From assembly GCA_020719105.1 (NCBI GenBank), contig DYQV01000041.1, positions 1 to 13,310 on the forward strand: a DNA stretch of 13,310 nt. The letters are read 5' to 3'. The notes below the pieces were generated by a model. The model searched no databases. It saw only the letters and a list, made by a program, of their open reading frames with translations, and was not told the origin of the DNA. This DNA is from Rikenella microfusus (GTDB taxonomy: Bacteria > Bacteroidota > Bacteroidia > Bacteroidales > SZUA-534). This document shows positions 8,601-13,310 of the stretch, piece after piece; the stretch's first letter is position 1, and each line of letters opens with the position of its first letter. A program made the position numbers and the translations under genes.

Positions 8601-10200
8601 AATTATTATCAGCCCGGGCAATGGCCAAATCGTAAGCCCTTCGCTTGGTTGCCATATCGGCTAATATCTTATCAATCTCCGTAATTTTTTGTTTCGGGTA
8701 AACTTCCGTATTTTTTAATGCTACTGCTTGATTGTACGATGTTTTGGCCACATCATATTCTTTTTTATTAAATGCAGCATCGGCAGTTGCTATGGCTTTT
8801 TGATAATTGGCTTCCAATTCATTTTTACGGGTATCGGCCAATAAAAGCAATAACGCATCAATTTCTTTAATTTTTGTTACTGGGTAACTCTCGTTCGGCT
8901 TAATTGACAATGCTTGCTGATAATATCCTTTTGCCGATTCATATTGTTTACTAGTAAAGGATTGATCCGCAATGGCTATGAATCCTTTGTACTTTTCATC
9001 CAACGATTTACCTGCTGCTAATAGGTTATCAATTTCTGTAATTTTGGTTTTTGGATAAATCTCAGCTGGTTTAATAGAACTTGCTTTTACATAATTAATT
9101 CTTGCATTGCTTAAATCTTTTTGATTAAATCCTGCATCGGCTAATGAAATAGCAGCCAAATAGGCTTTTTCAATTTCCTCTTTCGATTTTTTATCATTTT
9201 CCAACTGTGCAATCAAGGCAGTAAGCTCTGCAATTTTATCTTTCGGATATTGTTCATTAGGTTTAATTCCCGAGGCTTCCGTAAATTTGGCCAATGCATT
9301 GGGGTACTGTTTTGCTGTAAACGCTTTATCTCCGGCAATTATCGCATTTTTATAAGCAATTAAACTAGAATCAGCCACAGGATCAACCAGTAACTTATCA
9401 ATGGCAGCCAATTGGTCTTTTGGATACTGCTTATCCCTATATTTGAGTGCCCTGCTATAAAATTTTTGTGCATTTACATATTCCTGTTTCTGAAAGTATT
9501 GGTCAGCCTCTTTAACACTCTTTTCGTAATTTTTATCAGCATTTTGGTCTTGCTTTAAAATGTTATCAATCATAGCAATTTGTTCATCAGGATAGGGATC
9601 ATAGGGGTCTAAATCGATAGATTTATCGTATAATTCGATGGCACTTTCATAATTTTTTAAATTAAATGCCTCATCGGCTTGTGCAATAATCTTATTAAAT
9701 GATTCCTTCCTCGCTTTTTCGTACTGAAGCATTAAGGCTTTAATACGTTTCTGCATATTGGTGGTATAAACCAAATCATAATCAAAATCACCAACCGTTG
9801 CATTAAATTCGAACTTTCCAATAGGTTCATCAAACAATGAAGCATCAAAACCCTCAATTTCAGGAATTAGCTCAATGGCAAATTTATTGTTCCAGATTCC
9901 CACATCTTCAGAAGGTACCTTCGTTGTGAAAACCAGCTTTTTTGAGAAAAATCCCTGCTTACTAAAAACCAATTCATAAACACAGTTTAGATCAAGTCGA
10001 ACGATAAATTTACCTTCAAAATCAGTACTGATTACTTTATCTTTAACACCATCTTTAATCAAATTAACTTTTGCATCAACCAAAGCTTCTCTTTCAAATT
10101 TAACAGTTCCTTTTACTTCAAGATAGCCTTGGTCTTTTTGACCAAAAGAATTTAAAACCAACAAAAATAAAAAGTAAATAAGGGTAATTATTTGCTTCAT
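5638..10200 (-). CDS. Giant exported protein with 21 TPR-like repeats
   Basis: The product (1520 aa) has a signal peptide (1-20, LNSFG|Q), a carboxypeptidase-regulatory-like beta domain (about 27-112) and a linker containing EPIGKFEFN. About 21 degenerate helical repeats of 55-65 residues follow (about 165-1430). Each repeat holds an ADxxF-type helix, a Y-xx-AK-xx-Y helix with A-L-x-L-K-P, then YPKxxIxEIDxLLA. A charged Ala/Glu/Lys helix (about 1405-1434) leads to a conserved-looking C-terminal domain (about 1435-1520; LYPLGVTVE, then YYFRNGQNISR). Repeats 12-14 and 15-17 are a 178-residue duplication. TPR-like arrays usually bind proteins, so a periplasmic or envelope scaffold role is inferred. 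There is no catalytic motif, membrane helix beyond the signal, OmpA domain or T9SS C-terminal signal that I can recognise. It is the first gene of the ABC importer operon and overlaps the binding-protein gene by four bases. The reading frame is intact throughout. Confidence 0.88.
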   Translation of the reverse strand: MKQIITLIYFLFLLVLNSFGQKDQGYLEVKGTVKFEREALVDAKVNLIKDGVKDKVISTDFEGKFIVRLDLNCVYELVFSKQGFFSKKLVFTTKVPSEDVGIWNNKFAIELIPEIEGFDASLFDEPIGKFEFNATVGDFDYDLVYTTNMQKRIKALMLQYEKARKESFNKIIAQADEAFNLKNYESAIELYDKSIDLDPYDPYPDEQIAMIDNILKQDQNADKNYEKSVKEADQYFQKQEYVNAQKFYSRALKYRDKQYPKDQLAAIDKLLVDPVADSSLIAYKNAIIAGDKAFTAKQYPNALAKFTEASGIKPNEQYPKDKIAELTALIAQLENDKKSKEEIEKAYLAAISLADAGFNQKDLSNARINYVKASSIKPAEIYPKTKITEIDNLLAAGKSLDEKYKGFIAIADQSFTSKQYESAKGYYQQALSIKPNESYPVTKIKEIDALLLLLADTRKNELEANYQKAIATADAAFNKKEYDVAKTSYNQAVALKNTEVYPKQKITEIDKILADMATKRRAYDLAIARADNNFNIEKWNEAKVAYQDALNLFPTELYPQTRINEIENKLLAMKGATEQRAAREKAYQDAIAKGDSTFNTKKYLDSKNFYSQALSVKPNEAYPKKKLEEIDFMLAAEKSLNEKYNALITAADQNFVNDNFQDSKTSYTSALQLKPNEAYPKQRIAEIDAKLAALLVNKQKQDQLKKQYDGLILQANQQYTAKSWEPAKSYYQQASAVLPEEVFPKQRIAEIDNLLASVADNNRKYNEAIQNGDVKFSGKLYGEALTSYNQATQLKPDETYPKQKIAEINGLLETMKKNEAAYLDFIKLADAAFSVKQLDDAKAKYQSALTLKPNEAYPTQRINEIDRLLAEQLRLKTDKDKLDAQYNQLITSADALFMQKKYPEAKSSYTQASVLKPDVAYPKVKISEIDNLLSSMAAQQKAYDQKMQDADMLYASKNYNGSLTAYQQASQLKPDEALPKQKIAELNQLIAQLQQKEQTYSNFIKLADASYASNQLDAAKEQYKSALLVKPAEAYPTQRIAEIDKMLAEQLNLKSQKEQLEAKYNSLITLADNMFNQKKYAEAKANYTEASTLKPAVMYPKERISEIDNLLSSMAAQQKAYDQKMQDATVMVGSKNYNGALQNYQQAAQLKPDEALPKQKIVEMQTILADLAQKQQQYQQLITKADNSFNLKSYQQAKSLYQQAQLIVPNEEYPKNQIVLIDQFLAEGAKRDADLQAKIKAYNAKILATDKLFELKDYTNALSGYSEAKAIKADETYPDQQIILINKLIKEDAAKLEASYNQAIQKGDQLKGQKSYLEAKDQYSIALNLKPKDPTAQSKLIEIQNLIDQQKFDKEKQDKINKDYNNYIVQADQALKATDFASALSLYKNAQGIKPTEKYPKDQIELCEKKIQEQKALAEAEAEKRRKDELAASQNSFEGKDFDYTGEQRDNKFLNDLAKLYPLGVTVENYNKPNKKIKRVIVNHDGIAKEYIEVIYSYGTYYFRNGQNISRTIFYSETKE
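6676..7743 (-). repeat. Tandem 534-bp duplication inside the giant repeat gene
   Basis: In reading direction, 7743-7210 (residues 820-997) and 7209-6676 (residues 998-1175) encode two three-repeat blocks of identical length (61+60+57 residues). Shared peptides include NLLSSMAAQQKAYDQKMQDA and QLKPDEALPKQKI. At DNA level 6821-6888 and 7355-7422 differ at only two of 68 bases, while other parts have diverged. A more diverged third copy seems to lie in the preceding three repeats. Confidence 0.85.
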
Positions 10201-10294
10201 CCTATAAAAATAATCAAATTGAAAATATTGGCAATTTAACCAAAAATGCTAAGTTTTTGCTATTAAACAAATAAATTCAAAAAAAACTCAAATG

Positions 10295-10302
10295 CAAAGA
10301 TA
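10295..10302 (-). promoter_or_regulatory. Candidate -7 box for the repeat-protein/ABC operon
   Basis: Read on the minus strand, 10302-10295 is TATCTTTG, an exact TAnnTTTG match, giving a leader of roughly 85-90 bases before the ATG at 10200. No clear TTTG -33 box lies 17-23 bp further upstream, so the call is tentative. The leader is AT-rich and has no B12-box (GCCACTG) or other recognised riboswitch element. Confidence 0.35.
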
Positions 10303-10414
10303 TATAATTGAAAAAAAATAAGATACCTTAACAGGGTATAATTATAAAAGATTTGAACCGGGTTTTCACTTATTTCATGGAAATCATATATTAAAAATAA
10401 ATATTGCCATTACA

Positions 10415-10445
10415 TTTGCATAAAATCAAAAAGACTATATATTTG
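10415..10445 (+). promoter_or_regulatory. Bacteroidota-type promoter of the ygeY-ygeW unit
   Basis: TTTG at 10415-10418 and TATATTTG at 10438-10445 are separated by 19 bp, matching the phylum's TTTG/TAnnTTTG arrangement exactly. Transcription should start near 10452, leaving a leader of about 20 bases before the ATG at 10474. A short inverted repeat, ATTTC-ATG-GAAAT (10372-10384), lies about 30 bp upstream of the -33 box and could be a regulator site, but is weak. Confidence 0.65.
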
Positions 10446-10473
10446 AATATTTTCAAAACAAATAACTTATATT

Positions 10474-11673
10474 ATGAATATTTTTAGGAAAATTGACAAT
10501 CTTTCAGTAAAATATCAAGATTATACTGCTCAAAATTTATCAAAACTTATTAAAATTAAATCGCTAAGCATGGGCGAGAAGGAAGTGCAATTGGAACTAA
10601 AAAGGCAAATGGAAGAAGCCGGATTTGATGAAGTTCGGATTGATGGGTTAGGGAATGTATTGGGACGAATAGGAAAAGGCAAAACCATTCTGGCTATTGA
10701 TGCACACATGGATACAGTGGATACCGGACAACTTAAAAATTGGGATTTTGATCCATTTTCAGGTGAAATAAAAGATGGGTTTGTGCACGGCCGTGGAACT
10801 GTTGACCAAGAAGGAGGTGCAGCGGCCTTTATAACATCAGGCAAAATTCTTAAAGAATTAGGGTTTCTAGAAGACTTGACCATTTATTTTGTTGGAAGTG
10901 TAATGGAGGAAGATTGCGATGGTCTTTGCTGGAAATATCTGGTTGAAGAAGAAGGCATTAAACCTCATTTTGCAATAAGTACCGAGCCTACCAACTTAAA
11001 CATTTATAGAGGACACCGTGGAAGGATGGAAATTGGAGTACATTTTTATGGGGTTTCTTGCCATGGTTCAGCTCCAGAACGGGGCGATAATGCAATTTAT
11101 AAAGCGGCCAAAGCAGCGCTTGAAATTGAGAAATTAAATGAACAGATAATATCTGACGATTTTCTTGGCAAGGGAACCGTAACCATTTCCGAAATTAAAT
11201 CAGGAAGTCCATCGCTGTGTGCGGTTGCCGATTATGCCTATTTCCATCTCGATAGAAGATTGACCTGGGGGGAAACCAAAGAAAGTGCTTTAGCACAGAT
11301 TCAGGAAATTGTTAAAGACCTGAATGCCAAAGTGGAAGTACTTTATTACGAAGAAACGGCCTACACCGGTTTGAAATATGGAATGGAAAAATATTATCCA
11401 ACTTGGAAAATTGAAGAAAATGATTTAATCGTGCAGACGGGAGTAAAGGCCTTTACTGATCTTTTCAAGAAAAAGCCGTTGGTTGACAAATGGACCTTTT
11501 CCACCAATGGGGTAACAATAAATGGATATTACCATATTCCTTTAATAGGATTTGGTCCCGGCAACGAAGTAATGGCTCATGCTCCAAATGAAAAAGTACC
11601 TGTGGAGCATTTAGTCAAAGCATCTGCCTTTTATGCTGCATTTGCCTATCAATTGGCTGAAAACATTGAGTAA
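10474..11673 (+). CDS. ygeY: YgeY-family M20 metallohydrolase
   Basis: The 399-residue, cytoplasmic zinc-dependent hydrolase closely follows E. coli YgeY along its whole length. Dinuclear-site residues of the M20 family are all visible: H78 and D80 (AHMDTVD), bridging D111 (GRGTVDQEGG), E145/E146 (VMEEDCDG), E171 (STEPT) and H369 (MAHAPNEK). The lid/dimer-domain histidine is in SCHGSAPERGDNAIYKAA (from 195). YgeY-type enzymes are annotated as selenium-metabolism-linked or purine-cluster deacylases/peptidases; the true substrate is not established to my knowledge. It starts the plus-strand unit divergent from the transporter operon, and ygeW follows 19 bases after its stop. The ATG at 10474 sits just after the promoter, and the length matches the family, supporting this start. 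Confidence 0.92.
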   Translation: MNIFRKIDNLSVKYQDYTAQNLSKLIKIKSLSMGEKEVQLELKRQMEEAGFDEVRIDGLGNVLGRIGKGKTILAIDAHMDTVDTGQLKNWDFDPFSGEIKDGFVHGRGTVDQEGGAAAFITSGKILKELGFLEDLTIYFVGSVMEEDCDGLCWKYLVEEEGIKPHFAISTEPTNLNIYRGHRGRMEIGVHFYGVSCHGSAPERGDNAIYKAAKAALEIEKLNEQIISDDFLGKGTVTISEIKSGSPSLCAVADYAYFHLDRRLTWGETKESALAQIQEIVKDLNAKVEVLYYEETAYTGLKYGMEKYYPTWKIEENDLIVQTGVKAFTDLFKKKPLVDKWTFSTNGVTINGYYHIPLIGFGPGNEVMAHAPNEKVPVEHLVKASAFYAAFAYQLAENIE

Positions 11674-11692
11674 CCAAAAACAACAATATATT

Positions 11693-12886
11693 ATGAGTAA
11701 AAAAATAAATTCAATTATAAATCAGTTAAAAAAACTAAAAGCGGAAAATTACCGTAGGGATTTTCTGCTGACCTGGGAAAAATCAACGGATGATTTGCAA
11801 CAAATATTTCTTGTTTCAGAAGCACTTCGTAACCTAAGAGAAAACAACCTATCAACCCGCTGTTTCGATTCCGGACTAGCTATTTCCAATTTCCGAGATA
11901 ACTCTACCCGGACCCGTTTTTCATTTGCATCAGCTGCTAATTTATTGGGGCTCGAAGTACAGGATTTGGACGAGAAAACTTCACAAATTGCCCATGGTGA
12001 AACGGTTCGAGAAACTGCAAACATGATTTCATTTATGGCTGATTTTATTGGCATTCGCGATGATATGTTTTTGGGCGAAGGCGACAAATACCAACGTGAA
12101 GTTGGAAAAGCATTAGATGAGGGTTATATGGAAGGGGTATTAGAACAACGACCTGGTATAATAAACCTGCAATCAGATGTTGACCATCCGACTCAGAGTA
12201 TGAGTGATATGCTTCATTTAATTAATCATTTTGGAGGCATCGAAAACCTGAAAGGGAAAAAAATAGCCATGACTTGGGCTTATTCGCCCAGTTATGGTAA
12301 ACCGCTTAGCGTTCCGCAAGGAGTTATTGGATTGATGACCCGTTTTGGTATGCAGGTCGATTTGGCTTACCCTGAAGGATATAACCTAATTCCCGAGATT
12401 GAAACACTGGCAGCTCAGCAAGCAAAAGCAACGGGTGGAACATTTAGAAAAGTAGCCAGTATGGATGAAGCATTTCAAAATGCCGATGTGGTTTACCCGA
12501 AAAGCTGGGCTCCTTTTTCAGTAATGCAAGAACGTACACACTTACTTCTAAATAAAGACATAAAAGGTTTAGATGTTTTAGAAAAAAAATGCTTAGAAAA
12601 CAATGCCAAACATACTGATTGGGAATGCACCGAAGAAAAAATGAAACTGACTAAAAATGGAGATGCCTTGTATTTGCATTGTTTACCGGCTGACATTTCG
12701 GGTGTTTCGTGTAAACAAGGTGAAGTGCAGGCTTCCATTTTTGAACGCTACAAAGTACCACTGTTTAAACAGGCAAGTTACAAACCTTATATTATTGCCG
12801 CCATGATGATGAATTATCAATTCAGCCATCCTGAAAAAGTAATACAAAAAATACTGGATAAGGACAACAAACGGATTCAATTTTAA
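11693..12886 (+). CDS. ygeW: Knotted carbamoyltransferase family protein YgeW
   Basis: The product (397 aa from this ATG) matches E. coli YgeW over its full length. It keeps the carbamoyl-phosphate motif S71-TRTR within FRDNSTRTRFSF, HPTQ (165-168) and HCLP (329-332), so the carbamoyl-transfer core looks intact, and TWAYSPSYGKPLSVPQG (194-210) is characteristic of this branch. Relatives are trimeric aspartate/ornithine-carbamoyltransferase-like enzymes. YgeW's second substrate is unsettled; it is not the classical OTCase or ATCase. The frame is open back to an ATG at 11633, but that start would overlap ygeY by 41 bases and add 20 unrelated residues, so the ATG at 11693 is chosen. It is probably co-transcribed with ygeY. 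No clear terminator was found directly after it. Confidence 0.92.
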   Translation: MSKKINSIINQLKKLKAENYRRDFLLTWEKSTDDLQQIFLVSEALRNLRENNLSTRCFDSGLAISNFRDNSTRTRFSFASAANLLGLEVQDLDEKTSQIAHGETVRETANMISFMADFIGIRDDMFLGEGDKYQREVGKALDEGYMEGVLEQRPGIINLQSDVDHPTQSMSDMLHLINHFGGIENLKGKKIAMTWAYSPSYGKPLSVPQGVIGLMTRFGMQVDLAYPEGYNLIPEIETLAAQQAKATGGTFRKVASMDEAFQNADVVYPKSWAPFSVMQERTHLLLNKDIKGLDVLEKKCLENNAKHTDWECTEEKMKLTKNGDALYLHCLPADISGVSCKQGEVQASIFERYKVPLFKQASYKPYIIAAMMMNYQFSHPEKVIQKILDKDNKRIQF

Positions 12887-12900
12887 AAGGGTTTTTTAAG

Positions 12901-12959
12901 TAGTTGTAGCTCATCGATTAGCGAAAAATGTTAATTAAATATTCTCTTTTTTACAACTA
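12901..12959. repeat. Inverted repeat TAGTTGTA/TACAACTA in the ygeW downstream gap
   Basis: TAGTTGTA (12901-12908) and TACAACTA (12952-12959) are exact complements separated by 43 bases. Between them lies the near-palindrome GCTCATCGATTAGC (12909-12922). The arms have no trailing T-run on either strand, so a terminator role is not supported. It could be a regulatory structure ahead of the small gene at 13020 or chance. Confidence 0.3.
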
Positions 12960-13019
12960 AAATGGAAAAATATTTGTTATTTTAATACAAATATTCGTTT
13001 AATCTTAATATGATTTAAC

Positions 13020-13250
13020 ATGACTGATCCTATTGAAAAACGTAAAAAACAAGTGAAACTCCAAATTGCGGAGCGGAAAGTTGAAAAAGCCTGGGTAAGA
13101 ACAAGTAAAATTAACCACAAGCTGAAAAAGGCAAAGAAAAACGATGAGAAAACAATCACTCAAAGTTTAAAACAAAAACTAATTGATGCTATGAAACGAT
13201 TAAAGCGAAATAAAAAAGAACTGAAAAGTGCAGAGAAAAAAGTGAGTTAA
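13020..13250 (+). CDS. Small lysine-rich protein, likely coiled coil, unknown function
   Basis: I do not recognise this 76-residue protein. It is extremely basic and charged, rich in Lys with some Arg/Glu, with almost no aromatic residues except one Trp (W25) and no signal peptide, cysteine or membrane segment. The pattern suggests one long helix or a coiled coil, and the net positive charge could suit nucleic-acid or ribosome binding (inference only). An in-frame TGA at 13011-13013 lies just before the ATG at 13020, fixing the start. A strong terminator begins three bases after the stop, which supports a real gene. Upstream, AATATTTG near 12969 is a one-mismatch -7 box without a clear partner, so it may instead be read through from ygeW, 133 bases away. 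Confidence 0.6.
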   Translation: MTDPIEKRKKQVKLQIAERKVEKAWVRTSKINHKLKKAKKNDEKTITQSLKQKLIDAMKRLKRNKKELKSAEKKVS

Positions 13251-13252
13251 TG

Positions 13253-13279
13253 AAAAAGGCCGGTGATTCCGGCCTTTTT
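13253..13279. terminator. Strong bidirectional intrinsic terminator
   Basis: AAAAAGGCCGG (13253-13263) and CCGGCCTTTTT (13269-13279) form a perfect 11-bp stem around the loop TGATT. The GC core is followed by a T-run on the plus strand and, by symmetry, on the minus strand. It ends the small gene at 13020-13250 and could also end a minus-strand gene entering from the right edge. Confidence 0.85.
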
Positions 13280-13310
13280 ATTTATAACCCGCTTTATTCA
13301 TACCTGAGCA
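13278..13310 (-). CDS. Possible 3' end of a gene entering from the right (partial)
   Basis: On the minus strand 13310-13278 reads in frame as CSGMNKAGYK followed by TAA at 13280-13278, with the stop overlapping the T-run of the bidirectional terminator. Only ten codons are visible, so the call rests mainly on the terminator symmetry and the convergent arrangement. No family can be named. Confidence 0.25.
   Translation of the reverse strand, partial: CSGMNKAGYK

Noticed and set aside
5638..10200. CRISPR or other DNA repeat array suggested by the periodic similarity
   Set aside because: The repeats are 55-65 codon units in an intact reading frame with diverged third positions; they are protein repeats, not spacer-separated DNA repeats.
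10201..10300. Cobalamin riboswitch in the leader of the ABC operon
   Set aside because: No B12-box (GCCACTG) or paired helices are seen; the leader is simple AT-rich sequence.
11633..11692. Upstream start for ygeW at 11633 giving 417 residues
   Set aside because: It would overlap ygeY by 41 bases and add a 20-residue tail with no match to YgeW; the ATG at 11693 gives the usual family length.
12901..12959. TAGTTGTA/TACAACTA pair as a ygeW terminator
   Set aside because: The loop is 43 bases and no T-run follows either arm.

Overview
The window looks like chromosomal DNA from a member of the Bacteroidota. The DNA is AT-rich. Most starts lack a Shine-Dalgarno sequence, and promoter candidates fit the Bacteroidota pattern (TTTG, about 19-21 bp, TAnnTTTG). 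Exported proteins end their signal peptides in ...FG|Q, and several protein families are typical of the phylum: DUF4369/DUF5106-like thioredoxins and carboxypeptidase-regulatory-like domains fused to TPR-like repeats. YgeY/YgeW homologues point to an anaerobic or facultative lifestyle, perhaps a Bacteroidales/Marinilabiliales-type organism; that placement is inference.

Layout. Bases 1-318 hold no gene, only short repeats, a terminator-like hairpin and a promoter. A plus-strand gene (319-1770) encodes an exported thioredoxin-fold protein with a CGHC active site. It converges on a five-gene minus-strand operon (10200 down to 1920), and the gap between them carries one hairpin terminator for each direction. 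In transcription order the operon encodes a 1520-residue exported protein with 21 TPR-like repeats, a lipoprotein substrate-binding protein, a GNAT acetyltransferase, a FecCD/BtuC-type permease and its ATPase. The joints are a 4-base overlap, a 1-base overlap, a 5-base gap and a 1-base gap, so translation is probably coupled. The transporter belongs to the siderophore/heme/cobalamin importer class; no riboswitch, TonB-dependent receptor or other clue in the window fixes the substrate.

A 273-base divergent intergenic region separates this operon from a plus-strand pair, ygeY (10474-11673) and ygeW (11693-12886), an M20-type hydrolase and a carbamoyltransferase-family protein. These are known from purine/selenium-associated catabolic clusters, but the usual partners (ygeX, ygfK, ssnA, xdh-type genes) are not here. 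A near-ideal Bacteroidota promoter lies just upstream of ygeY. The window ends with a small, very lysine-rich protein gene (13020-13250), a strong bidirectional terminator, and what may be the last codons of a minus-strand gene running off the edge.

The main point of interest is the giant repeat protein translationally tied to a metal-chelate/cofactor importer. It has a visible history of expansion by a 178-residue (534-bp), three-repeat block.
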